In this document: piece after piece, positions 23,191-32,869 of the stretch
Layout: every line of letters starts with the position of its first letter
Position numbering within the stretch: the first letter of the stretch is position 1
Assembly (NCBI GenBank): GCA_022559985.1
Contig: JAFJTR010000082.1
Coordinates: forward strand, 62,001 to 126,000
Source: Parastagonospora avenae f. sp. tritici 18332-5
Lineage: Eukaryota > Ascomycota > Dothideomycetes > Pleosporales > Phaeosphaeriaceae
Reading direction: 5' to 3'
DNA length: 64,000 bases
Translations under genes and position numbers: made by a program
Notes under the pieces: generated by a model
The model's input: only the letters and a program-made list of their open reading frames with translations
The model's database searches: none
What the model was told of the DNA's origin: nothing

Positions 23191-24579
23191 TTAGGACTCA
23201 GTCAACTTCACACGCTTGTTATTGTGCTTTTGACCCTTTGAGTCGTTGTCCTTGTTGCTGCCGTTGTCGTTGTTCGAGCCAGATTCAGCCTTACGCTTGC
23301 CCAGACAAGAGGCAAAGACAGAAGCGGGGTCAGGGTTGCTGCTGGTAGTGGCAATGTCCGTGATTTCGTTGTCGATCTTCTTGTCGTCGGAGTCGGAGTC
23401 GGCCTTGCGCTTACCCAGTGAAGAGGTAGAGGCAAAAGCGGGTTTGGGGTTGCTGCCAGTAGTGGGAATGTCGGTGGTGTCGTTGTTAGGAGTACCGGAT
23501 CGACCACCCAAGCGGGCAGAAGGACGAGCGTCCTGCGCGAGCTCGTCCACTACCTGATTTGACGACTCCAGTGCCCCTCCCCCAACAGAGACTCCAGGAG
23601 CTTCGGAAGGAGGAGACGAAGAATGGGAATTGAAGCGGACGTCGTTGAGTTCATTCTCGTCATCGTCCAAGTCCTTGAAGGGCTGACTAGCGTAGGCGGA
23701 GTCTTGCGAAAAAGAGAGGCCACCGTCCTTGCTAGTGGCATCGTCCTTCTGCTCCTCAAGGTCGGATTTCAGGGTATAGTCCATGGCGATGCCAGAGTCA
23801 TCGTTGTTGACAACATACTCCTCCACTGAAGAGCAGCCCTCCGTAGCACCAGCATTAATGGGAGATGCGTCACTCGGGAGAATCGATCTGGTTGTGACGA
23901 ACTCAAGGATCTCGTCCTCCTCAGCCTCAAGATGGGCGGGCTGATCAAATGTCGCCGTGGACGCGTTGTTCTTGTACAGATCCTGCTCGGCAGCATCTAC
24001 ATCAACAACAGTGATTGTAGGAATGACGTATGGGGATCGCGGAGGGGTAGCAGGAGGTGATGGAGGGCGCTCTTGAGTGGTATACGGAGGGCATCGATGG
24101 GCGTTCGCATTGGTCCTCCCGGAAATTGTACGGCGCTCCGAGGCACGGGGTGGAGACGGTAAACCATACGTGGACTGATCCACCTTAGGGTGTATCTCTT
24201 TGAACGACTGCGTCTCGTGACTATGGTAAAACCCGCCGTTTATAGACATAGGCGGCCCATAGCCACCCAGCGGAACGTCGAAGGTGTTCATATCTGCGAC
24301 ATAGCTGGAAGAAGAATAGCCCTCTGGCGAAGCAGGGTTACAATGCATCTTGGAACGAGGAGCCTCGACGATCTTGAAATCAATCGCGTTAAACAACGCG
24401 AAAAACTTTCCCTGGTCCTTCTCATCGAGTACGCGGTTTGCCGGGACGTGACGGCAAAGAGCCGCGAGCATCCCAAAGAAGGCCTCGGGATGTCTACCCG
24501 AAACAACTGGAGCTGAGACTTGTTGGTGCGGAACGTTACGGTGATGAAGGCATAACTTACTGCTCTCTGATGAAGACAT
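23191..24579 (-). CDS. Disordered hypothetical protein with duplicated GKRKA module
   Basis: Minus strand, ATG at 24579. A canonical GTAAGT donor right after the first 19 coding bases and a CTCAG acceptor define a 48-bp intron (24560-24513); because 48 is divisible by three, the unspliced frame is also open. The spliced product is about 446 residues. After a short conserved-looking head (PVVSGRHPEAFFGMLAALCRH, then GKFFALFNAIDFKI) the rest is low complexity, rich in Ser, Pro, Asp and Glu. Near the C-terminus a ~37-residue unit is duplicated: each copy has a TDI..TT.SNP.PA..AS lead followed by LGKRKA and an acidic or Asn-rich run. The KRK motifs and the terminal NNKRVKL look like nuclear localisation signals. 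Function is not recognised; the head resembles a lineage-type family. Codon use is like the neighbours. Confidence 0.65.
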   Translation of the reverse strand: MSSSESSKLCLHHRNVPHQQVSAPVVSGRHPEAFFGMLAALCRHVPANRVLDEKDQGKFFALFNAIDFKIVEAPRSKMHCNPASPEGYSSSSYVADMNTFDVPLGGYGPPMSINGGFYHSHETQSFKEIHPKVDQSTYGLPSPPRASERRTISGRTNANAHRCPPYTTQERPPSPPATPPRSPYVIPTITVVDVDAAEQDLYKNNASTATFDQPAHLEAEEDEILEFVTTRSILPSDASPINAGATEGCSSVEEYVVNNDDSGIAMDYTLKSDLEEQKDDATSKDGGLSFSQDSAYASQPFKDLDDDENELNDVRFNSHSSSPPSEAPGVSVGGGALESSNQVVDELAQDARPSARLGGRSGTPNNDTTDIPTTGSNPKPAFASTSSLGKRKADSDSDDKKIDNEITDIATTSSNPDPASVFASCLGKRKAESGSNNDNGSNKDNDSKGQKHNNKRVKLTES

Positions 24580-25713
24580 GTTGGGCAAGGCTGTAGGCAA
24601 TGGAAAAGTGGGTGCTTCTTAGGTTAATCAGTCACAGGGCTCTGATCAATTGCCTGATTCGCAGGCTTTAGGACTGAAGCTACCACAACTCCAAGTTTGG
24701 GGTTGACAAGCAAATTGGTAGTCGATACTTCCAAGGTTGGTGATCGGTGCGGCGTTGTCATATATGGTAGGGAAGAGGGGAATTATATACCATAGGGCGC
24801 TGGCGAGCACTAGCGCAGTGGCCGAGCCTCTGTCTTGGCGTAGGTAGTTATTGTGCCTTGGTCAATGCCCAGGCATACCCACGTGCTTTCACGCACAGGC
24901 CCCAAGGCGAGTATCAAACCGAAATTAGCACTGCGAAGAATATAGGTCTTGGGAAAGGACTGTTGGGAACAATTTATAGGAGTTAGAATGGAGCAGAACT
25001 CACTGTTGTGGTCACATAATGGACCTCAGGAGATAAACTGACTATTGTAGTCACACACTGGGTGGCGACTCTTTACGCCAGCAGTCACGTGCTATCTCTA
25101 TTCACTACCTAGGTATATCAACACTGCTCAACACGAGCATGAAAACCACACATAGGGGCTAGACCGAGACAAGTCCGGGCCATAGCCACTTGTCCCGCCT
25201 ACCATCGAGGGCTGTAAAATCATAACGATTGTCCCAAGAGATTATTACTATCGCTCGCATACTAAGGTCGTCCTAACCCCCGCGAAGTCAAGCGAAGGGC
25301 CTCATCAACCTACATATGGAGGGGGATGATCGGCTTATGCATCTTCAAGCAACATCAAATTCTAGCGGGCATCACCTAGCTAGATTGCGGAACTCCGCCT
25401 CCCCCGGAGGAGTTAGTCTCCGTAGCCCCGTCCCTTCCAAAGCCCTATTTATAAGCCAATTTCACGCGATAGAAGACCCCAGAAGTCTCCAGATCTATTG
25501 GTTGCTTTTGGGAAGTCGGAACTTAGATGCACAAGATGCATGTGGCTTCGCATCCATGGATGCTGAGGCCAATGCGTCCAGGACTCTATAAAGCCTGTAT
25601 CTTCTGCTTTACTCGCAGAAACCACTTTTGTCCTTTACACAAAGCTTGTACAACTGTGCAATTGATACCCCTCAATCTTCCACGAACCAGATATATTATA
25701 TTTGGTCCGCATC
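24580..25713. other. Intergenic 1.1 kb
   Basis: No gene is seen. Two ~21-bp segments near 25000 and 25045 (each with a GTxGTCACA core) are imperfect direct copies, possibly a small repeat remnant. Confidence 0.4.
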
Positions 25714-26109
25714 ATGTCAGCTACAGCCATCATTAGGACTATCCTTCGTGTCAAATTCACATTCGCTCCTTCAAGTACCATGGAATTTCTGTCAGCAACG
25801 AAACCGGTGCACGCGCTTGTCGCGAAGTTGCCGGAGTTTGAGTCATTAGCATTTTGCAAAACCCGAAGGTGCCCGGCGAATTCATGATTCTCGAAAATTG
25901 GAATGCGAGCCCGGAATTCATCTTGAAGGCGAGAAATGTGTTTGACGTTGCGTTATGTATCCATGCTGACCAACAAGCAGACAATCAAGGAGGAGGATAT
26001 TCTCCGTAACTTCGTTGCGACAACGGAGACGATTTCGATCAAGCCCAAGGAGGTGGACTTCTGGTGTCCGGTTGACATCGAGGATGCAAGCGATGCACAG
26101 AAGCTGTAG
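25714..26109 (+). pseudogene. ABM-like (antibiotic biosynthesis monooxygenase fold) gene with a frameshift
   Basis: An ATG at 25714 opens a coding-like frame (MSATAIIRTILRVKF.. to ..LVAKLPEFE). At about 25842 the homology continues one base back, in another frame: ISILQNPKVPGEFMILENW, NASPEFILK. It then skips 25929-25980, a 52-bp segment with intron features except that the donor is GC, and resumes as TIKEEDILRNFVATTETISI, KPKEVDFWCPV, ending at a TAG at 26107-26109. The joined pieces follow the order of small fungal dimeric alpha/beta-barrel proteins of the ABM type (QNP..PG.F...ENW.ASPE.IL, then IKP.EVDFW). A single-base deletion explains the frame change, so it is either a pseudogene or a sequencing error. 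Members are ~100 residues; substrate unknown. I am fairly sure of the coding nature, less of the family. Confidence 0.6.
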
Positions 26110-26785
26110 CTTTGTGTACATCTCTCATAGCTTGTCACGCCTGGCATATGTGACATACACTCGAATTTGCATGGTACAAGTCACGTGCAGATCTCTTCAC
26201 TCTACAGGGCTCGGTGTGAGGAACAAGTAAATTGCAAAATGGCCAGCGTGATCAAACAATGCTTTAAATAGCTTGCGATTAGAGACCAACAATTGTTAAC
26301 GGAATGGACTTATCGAGCCCTTTTAATCTAAGATGCTTCCCTTTCTGTTACAAGATTTTGTGGTTCCTTAACCGAGTAGTATGAACATAGCGGTGGAACC
26401 ATGGGTTACTCAACCAAGGCAGCACCCGCTCAGCCACATTTGCGAGCCACAAGTTCGGGAATCAAAACTTCACTGTTTGTCGCGACACATTCAAGGCCGC
26501 ACTCCTTTCATCACAACGTCGTGACTGCAATCGTAGGCGCCTAGCCGTTGCCGGAACATCACGTATCCAAGAGAACATGGCGCGCAGCGGTCGTTTGTAC
26601 CCTATATCTTGACCCTTCTTGTCGCTCTCTTCTACCTACCTACGTACAGCCTTACTACCACCGCCAGCAGCTACCACCAGCACCACCAATTCGATCTTGC
26701 GCTTTGGATACCAGAAAAATATCACGTATACTAATATACAAAATCCAGAAAAATTTACCGTATACAAAGTACCACAGCAAGAGCT
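26110..26785. other. Intergenic, probable promoter of the next gene
   Basis: No gene is recognised. The last 150 bp before 26786 are rich in C and A on the plus strand, typical of a fungal leader. Confidence 0.4.
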
Positions 26786-27868
26786 ATGAATCACCGCGAG
26801 CCATCACGCAAGGCTACAGGCAGCAGCGACCGCGGTCGCGCACACTATCGGAGCGGCTCTTCAGCCTCGCAACCTCGATGTCAATATGAGCAGCCACAAG
26901 GCTCGCCATATGCAGAAGACAACCGACATGCAGCCACCCGCCAAGCATCACCAAATTCTGATCACGGCTACTTTCCTGCGCCTGCCCGTCGCCTAAGCGA
27001 GCGGCCTCAGGCACCAAGTCGCCAACTGAGCGAGCAAGCAGCAGCACGCCGTTACAGCGAGATCTCCCGAGCAGAATGCTCAAGCGCTTCTCCCCTAGAG
27101 AAGAAGAGCAGCGGCAGCAGTGATTCCTGGGATCTGCTTGAGCAAGACGAAGGCGTACAGTCTTCCCCCGTCCCTACCTTCGCGAGAGAGTACTTACACC
27201 GTACACAGTCTGACGCACTGGATTCAAGTGCTCCGCCTTCGTACAACTTCCCTGGAACCTGGCCTGCCGCCCTCCACGACACCACCACAGCGCTCACGCA
27301 GGTTGGCTCAGCAACAGCCTCGTATGCTTCAGCGCTCACGAGGTCCGGCATCGGAAGAGCAGGATGGTCTGTCGGCGCCGCGCTCGCTTCAACGGCGAAC
27401 AGGCGTGCTCTTTCACTTGTAGATTGGGCCGCGGATCGTACTGGAACGGGAGCTGATAACCTCCCAAGGCCGATCGGAAGCTGGCTGAAGGGCGGACGGA
27501 AGACGAAGGAGGATCGCCAGCGCGCCAAGCGCAAGAGAAAGGAGAAGAAAGCCAGGCAAGCTAGGGGTGATCCATTCCCAGACGCCTCGGACGATGACTT
27601 CGAAAGTCCCCAGTTCAAGGACGATGAGGGTCCTTTCACTCACGAGACGTCTGAGATGAGCAACGCCGGCGACTTCGTGGATGGGCTCAGGGCAGTTCAG
27701 GCGGAGGAGGATGATAATGATGGCGGCTTCGCTCCGGCGACTACGATGGGTGGAAGGGCCGTCGACGGGCACAGCAGGAGTAGTCTTGAAGGCTACGAGG
27801 AGGAGGAGGATGAGGAGGACGAGGCCGATGATGATGGAATGACGAGGCTCTTCCAGTACGATGATTAG
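26786..27868 (+). CDS. Hypothetical protein, disordered with basic patch and acidic tail
   Basis: Single exon, 360 residues from a true ATG at 26786. I do not recognise the family. The first ~120 residues are rich in Ser, Arg, Gln and Pro and lack structure. A central helical part (about 165-225: SATASYASALTRSGIGRAG, SVGAALASTANRRALSLVD) contains small residues and could pack in a helix pair. It is followed by a strongly basic run (RQRAKRKRKEKKARQARG, about 245-270), a probable nuclear signal or RNA/DNA contact. The C-terminal ~90 residues are strongly acidic (a run of Glu and Asp near 340) and end MTRLFQYDD. A neighbouring frame is open over 300 bases but has no better features. Confidence 0.65.
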   Translation: MNHREPSRKATGSSDRGRAHYRSGSSASQPRCQYEQPQGSPYAEDNRHAATRQASPNSDHGYFPAPARRLSERPQAPSRQLSEQAAARRYSEISRAECSSASPLEKKSSGSSDSWDLLEQDEGVQSSPVPTFAREYLHRTQSDALDSSAPPSYNFPGTWPAALHDTTTALTQVGSATASYASALTRSGIGRAGWSVGAALASTANRRALSLVDWAADRTGTGADNLPRPIGSWLKGGRKTKEDRQRAKRKRKEKKARQARGDPFPDASDDDFESPQFKDDEGPFTHETSEMSNAGDFVDGLRAVQAEEDDNDGGFAPATTMGGRAVDGHSRSSLEGYEEEEDEEDEADDDGMTRLFQYDD

Positions 27869-28016
27869 GATACTAATAAGCAACGTTGGATACATAGAGG
27901 ACCTCCTGGTGTAAACATGAGAAATCGAATGAGTTTCGCAAAAACAGGTTTGAAGTACTTCATGTTACATTATTCATCACAATTTGAAAGTATACATACA
28001 TCTAATCCATACACAT

Positions 28017-29708
28017 CTACAACTTCTCCTTCTCCAGACCCTTCCATCCCCACTCGGCTGCGATCATCTCCGCCGCGCGCTCTCCAATACCCAGCACAGT
28101 AAGCATAGGGTTAATGGTCGGCATCTCAGGGAAAACACCCGCATCTGCGATCCTCACGCCCTTAAGCCCGCGAATCTTCAACTCAGGATCAACGACCGCA
28201 TACTTATCCCTGCTCACGTCACCCATCTTAGTCGTACCCGCGGGGTGGTAGACGGTATGCGCGACTCTACGTCCATACTCTGAGAGTTCCTCGTCAGTCT
28301 GGACCTTGGGGCCAGGCGCGACTTCGCGCTTGATCCAGTCCTTGAAGGGCGCTTGCTGAGCGATTTGGCGCGCGGCTTTGAGACCTGCGACGATGGTGGC
28401 GGCGTCGTAGCCCTCGGGATCGGTGAAGTAGCGGAAGTCGAGGGCGGGCTTGACGGTGGGATCGGAAGAGGTGAGGTAGATCTTTCCGCGAGAGCGAGGC
28501 CGTGGGATGTTGGGGGTCATGCAGAAGGCGTCGATGGGGGTTTCGTAGCCGAGACTATGGTTATATTAGTTTCTGATATGTGGAACTGGGAATGTTAGGT
28601 GATGATGCACTTACCGAGCGGTGTTGAGGCAGAAAGGGATCTGGTAGCAATGCATCATGATGTCGGCAATATCGCCATCACCACCAGCCGCATTAGGGAC
28701 TTCGCGGCGCAAGAAAATACCAGCATCCGAGTCCATGGTGGTCTGGTTTTGAGGGACGGGCTTGTTCAGCTCCCAGATAATGATGCTTTCGGGGTGGTCG
28801 AGCAAGTTCTCGCCGACACCGGGAATGTCCTTAACGACTGAGATGCCGAGATTTGACAGCTGCTCTTTGGGTCCAAGACCAGACAAAAGCATCAATCGTG
28901 GCGTGTCGACTGCGCCGGCACAGAGAATCGTCTCGCACCTGGGACTGAGCGTCCGCTTCTCGCCATTCTGGAATGTGACATTGATACCAGTGACATTGTT
29001 GCCGTCGACGTTGACCTTGCTGACCCAAGCGTTGGTGAGAACGGTCAAGTTCTCGCGCTTCTCCTCACCACGAAGGATGGGGTGAATGTACGCTACACTA
29101 GCGCTGCTTCGGCGGCCATCATCAGGGTTGTAAGATACCGAGAAGAAGCCAACTGAGGGCTTCAACGCACCCTTAGTCTTGATCTCGTGGTTGAAGTCGT
29201 GGACTACAGGGATATCCATGGCAGTCGAGCACGAGTCAATCCAGTCCAAGCAGAGCTGGTTTCGGTGCTTCTCGTGCACAGGCTGGACTGTGTTGCGAAG
29301 GTTATCAAGTACACGCATAAACGTCTTGAAGTTCCAGCCCTTGCAGCCTTGTGCTTCCCATCTCTTAGTGTCATACTCAAATGGCCTGAATGAGATGAGC
29401 GTGTTATGTGATGAGCAGCCACCCAAAACCTTAGCTCGCGAGTGGCGAATATGTGAGTTGCCCATGGGCTGTTCGGTTGTGCCATAATCATAATCGAGCT
29501 CACCACCTAGCAGGTTCAGCCAGTCCTTCAGAAGTAATACACGGTCGTCCATGAAGTCGCTGGGGCCAGCCTCGATCAAGAGGACTGATTTGTTGGGCAG
29601 GTACTCGGTGAGCCTAGATGCGATGACACAGCCAGCTGTGCCTCCGCCAACAATGACAAAGTCGTAGTTGGCATCCTGAGGAATAGTGGTTGTGGTGTTT
29701 GCTGCCAT
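28017..29708 (-). CDS. GMC oxidoreductase, choline dehydrogenase/oxidase-like
   Basis: Minus strand, two exons: 29708-28615 and 28554-28017 with a 60-bp GTAAGT..TAG intron; 543 residues. It is an FAD enzyme of the glucose-methanol-choline family: the dinucleotide-binding VIVGGGTAGCVIASRL near residue 18, KVLGGCSSHN (family signature 1), the CAGAVDTPRLMLLSGLGP signature 2, and the C-terminal VYHPAGTTKMG plus the NPMLTVLG active-site stretch carrying the catalytic His and Asn. Size and the DYDYGTTEQP and FRPFEYDTKRWE segments fit the choline oxidase branch. It faces a betaine-aldehyde dehydrogenase across a common upstream region, which supports choline as substrate: choline to betaine aldehyde here, then to glycine betaine there. 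Substrate is an inference. No signal peptide is seen. Confidence 0.88.
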
Positions 29709-30704
29709 TGTTGCTTGGGAGTTGTTGCTTGGGGGAGTTGTCTTTGAGGTGCTGGCGACTATCACAGGTTGATAGTTGAGGCAGAGAACTTGCCTTATGT
29801 ACTAATGAGAGCGGAAGAGCACTTGGCGAAAATTTGATGCTCTGGTCAACAAAGGCGATGCAAGGACTGTGCAAGTGTAGCACAGATCAGGCAACGGGTA
29901 ATGGTGCCGGTGTGAAACGCGTACTGAAGTGAATGGACCTGCTGCAGGACATGCAAAATTCCTTCCCAGATAAGACGTGCTAGACGGCGCCTTTTCGGTT
30001 GTATCGGATGTGTGCACGTGCACGATGATGTTGTCCGGGCTGGTTGGAGTTTGGCGCTGTCAGCAATCGTTTGTGGACGAATCCTGGCAGAATCCGAAAT
30101 GAACGACAGAAAGTTCTGTGTTGCCGTGGTTGTAACAAGTGAAATTCCGGCTCTGTATACATGATGAAATAGTGTTCCATAGAAACGGTCTTTCTCCGCG
30201 TCGATGGTGTGATAGCAACCGCGCCGATGACGATCCCGCTAGCAGCACGTTCCGACACATGGCCATCCCAGCAAGCTCGGCTCGCTTACTGGATGGAGCG
30301 GGCGGTGAAGGCTCGGACGTCGTCACTGTCTTTCCTGCCGCTTTGGCTGGGGAACAGCTTGTTCCCGCCGCAAAGCGCGTATGTATACTGCTACTGTGAC
30401 ATACATATCTGCTGCCGCTACGGAACAACGTACAAGGATAAATCTTCTCGCTAGTGCATTCTAGGATTTCTTGTCTACCAAAGGAAGCTGAAGCGCATGT
30501 GCTGCGTCTGCGTCCGAGCTGCTTCAGCGAACAGCTGTGATGTAAGTAGCGACAAGGCACTAACCACGCTCATCACTTGTTCGTACTAATCGTGAAGAAG
30601 TTTTTGCCCACCTCTAGAAGTCTGTATTGATTTGCACTATCACGTGTAAAAGCCATTCGCAAATCTTACCCAAGGCACCACACTCAAGCACATACACAAC
30701 CACC
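29709..30704. promoter_or_regulatory. Shared upstream region of the GMC and aldehyde dehydrogenase genes
   Basis: Nearly 1 kb lies between two divergent start codons and carries no credible gene. It probably holds both promoters; co-regulation is expected from the linked functions. No specific operator is claimed. Confidence 0.5.
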
Positions 30705-32216
30705 ATGTCTCTCCCATATGCGCCACGATTCGCCTACTACGATGGCAAGGTCCAGCCGGGAAGCTCGACATCGTCCTTTCAGACCATTGATCCCGCAACA
30801 GCTGAGCCCATTGCGAAAATACACTCCACCACACAACCCGCCATCGACGCTGCGATAGCCTCGGCACAGAAAGCTTTTCCAGCATGGTCAGCTACGCCAG
30901 CAATTGAACGCGCACGTATCCTCCAACGAGCCGCCGCTCTTCTACGCGCACGCAACGACGACCTCGCACGAATCGAGACACGCGATACGGGCAAACCCTT
31001 CTCCGAGACATCCACGGTCGACGTAGTCACGGGCGCCGATGTGCTCGAATACTTTGCGAACCTTGTAGGCGGGGGTGGCATGAATGGCGAGACGGCCCAA
31101 TTGCGACCAGATGCTTGGGTCTACACAACGAAGAACTCGCTGGGCGTATGTGCAGGTATTGGCGCATGGAACTATCCTATCCAGATTGCGCTCTGGAAGT
31201 CGGCGCCCTGCTTGGCCGCGGGCAACTGTATGGTCTACAAGCCGTCTGAGTTCACGCCGCTGCATTCCACCGAGCTGGCCAAGATTTACGCTGAGGCTGG
31301 CGTGCCGGCGGGCGTCTTCAATGTGGTCCAAGGAGGAGGCGAGGTTGGTGCTTATCTCACAAAACATCCGGGCATTGCAAAGGTGAGCTTCACGGGACAA
31401 GTCTCGACGGGCCAGAAGGTAGCTGGAAGTGCAGCTGGAGAGATGAAGTATGTGACCATGGAGCTTGGCGGCAAGTCAGCATGCGTCATCCTTCCTGATG
31501 CAGATCTTGAACAGGCAGTCGACGGCGCAATGATGGCCAACTTCTTCTCGACTGGCCAAGTCTGCACCAATGGAACGCGCGTTTTCGTACCTGAGAGCAT
31601 GAAGGCGGACTTCGAGAAGCTCTTACTAGAGAAGATACAGCACATCCGCGCAGGCGACGTGCTCGACTCTAACACCAACTTTGGGCCCCTGATCTCAAAA
31701 CCACACTATGAAAAGGTCATCTCATACATCAGGCACGGCGCCGAGAAGGACGAGGCAAAACTCCTGTGCGGCGGAACCGGCAAGCCTTCGTGGCTCGCCT
31801 CACACTACGATAAATCGTACAATAACGGCTACTGGGTTCAACCCACTGTCTTCACAAACTGCACCGACGACATGAAGATTGTCCAAGAGGAGATCTTCGG
31901 CCCGGTCATGTCGATACTGACATACAAGACTGTTGACGAAGTTGTACGGCGCGCGAATGCTACCAAGATGGGACTTGCCGCTGGTGTCTTCACCAGTAAC
32001 CTGAACTTGGCGCACAAGGTTATCGCACAGCTGGAAGCTGGCATCACTTGGGTGAATACATGGGGCGAGAGTCCGGCAGAGATGAGCGTAGGTGGCTGGA
32101 AGATGAGCGGTGTTGGTGTAGAGAACGGAAAGAAGGGTTTGGAGGCATGGGTGAAGAACAAGAGCACGCTGGTAGAGATGGGTGGCGCTGTGCCGACCGT
32201 GTTTGCAAAATTGTAG
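30705..32216 (+). CDS. Betaine-aldehyde dehydrogenase-like NAD(P)+-dependent dehydrogenase
   Basis: Single exon, 503 residues from the ATG at 30705; the frame is open further upstream but without a better start. It is a class 9-type aldehyde dehydrogenase: GAWNYPIQIALWK and YKPSEFTPL cofactor segments, SFTGQVSTGQKV, the general-base ELGGKSACVILPDADL, the nucleophile Cys in FFSTGQVCTNGTRVFVP (about residue 290), and EEIFGPVMSIL. The GPVMS and VGGWKMSGVGVENG stretches near the end are typical of betaine-aldehyde dehydrogenases. With the divergent GMC enzyme it would complete choline oxidation to the osmolyte glycine betaine; other aminoaldehydes are possible substrates. No targeting signal is seen, so it is probably cytosolic or peroxisomal (ending AKL is not a strict PTS1). 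Confidence 0.9.
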   Translation: MSLPYAPRFAYYDGKVQPGSSTSSFQTIDPATAEPIAKIHSTTQPAIDAAIASAQKAFPAWSATPAIERARILQRAAALLRARNDDLARIETRDTGKPFSETSTVDVVTGADVLEYFANLVGGGGMNGETAQLRPDAWVYTTKNSLGVCAGIGAWNYPIQIALWKSAPCLAAGNCMVYKPSEFTPLHSTELAKIYAEAGVPAGVFNVVQGGGEVGAYLTKHPGIAKVSFTGQVSTGQKVAGSAAGEMKYVTMELGGKSACVILPDADLEQAVDGAMMANFFSTGQVCTNGTRVFVPESMKADFEKLLLEKIQHIRAGDVLDSNTNFGPLISKPHYEKVISYIRHGAEKDEAKLLCGGTGKPSWLASHYDKSYNNGYWVQPTVFTNCTDDMKIVQEEIFGPVMSILTYKTVDEVVRRANATKMGLAAGVFTSNLNLAHKVIAQLEAGITWVNTWGESPAEMSVGGWKMSGVGVENGKKGLEAWVKNKSTLVEMGGAVPTVFAKL

Positions 32217-32302
32217 ATCACGGTGTGTTTATTGTAAAATGATTTTCATGATATCCTGTTCGCATATTGATACACTTGTTCTACAATTACCTGCTTGCAG
32301 CC

Positions 32303-32744
32303 TTAAACGTTTTTCGAGTCTGTCCGCTTATCATTGCCGTGTCTCTGCCAGCACTGTCGGAACGTCTCCATCTGAGGAATGTGTTAGTCTGAAATGTCCA
32401 ACTTGCTTGCGATGGCTCGGCCACATCTCGGCTTCCGAGGCTAGAAAGGCAATACCGTCGAGAACGCGACTACTCACCTCCTGCTTGCACGCGCGCCAGT
32501 CCTTCTTCTCGTAGTAGCAATCGGTCAATTTGGTGTTTTCATCTAGCACAAAAGTTAATTGAGCGACCTGCACGCGCTTTAGGACACCACGGACCTGCGC
32601 AGCCAGTGCTGAAGATTCTTTTGTCCCTATACATTGTCAGCTTGATCGCTCCGTACGACCCCGCGATTGGACACACCAGTCATCAGGTTCGTCATCAATC
32701 AAGAGCTGGGCAGCTGCGGCGCTTGCCTTATCGTCTTTAGACAT
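32303..32744 (-). CDS. COA4: Cytochrome c oxidase assembly factor, twin CX9C (COA4-like)
   Basis: A 77-residue gene in four small exons, read on the minus strand: 32744-32677, 32626-32595, 32542-32478 and 32371-32303. All junctions are GT..AG with agreeing phases (2, 1, 0). The product begins MSKDDKASAAAAQLL, then DDEPDDWDKRIFSTGCADEN, CYYEKKDWRAC (C-x9-C) and CKQEMETFRQC (C-x9-C), ending CWQRHGND. The twin CX9C hairpin and the WD.RI..TGCA lead fit the CHCHD8/Coa4 (Cmc3) group: small intermembrane-space proteins oxidised by Mia40 that help assemble cytochrome c oxidase. The assignment to COA4 rather than another CX9C protein is by the DW-A-C and lead pattern. It is head-to-head with biotin-protein ligase, starts 125 bp apart. 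Confidence 0.88.
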
Positions 32745-32869
32745 TTCGAAAAGAGCTTGGGTTGAGATTCGGCCGGAGCGTTGAGCTGCGAACGAAGTGC
32801 TCGGTGTTCTGTGCGGAAAAGGACCGGGATAGTTCGGCTCCGAGGTGAACGTCACCACTTTTTTGAAGA
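32745..32869. promoter_or_regulatory. Compact bidirectional promoter, COA4-like / BPL1
   Basis: Only 125 bp separate the two divergent ATGs, so a single short region must drive a mitochondrial assembly factor and biotin-protein ligase. Confidence 0.7.

Noticed and set aside
26548..26889. 113-codon plus-strand frame overlapping the start of the disordered protein gene
   Set aside because: It begins at a non-ATG codon and overlaps the better-supported frame from 26786.
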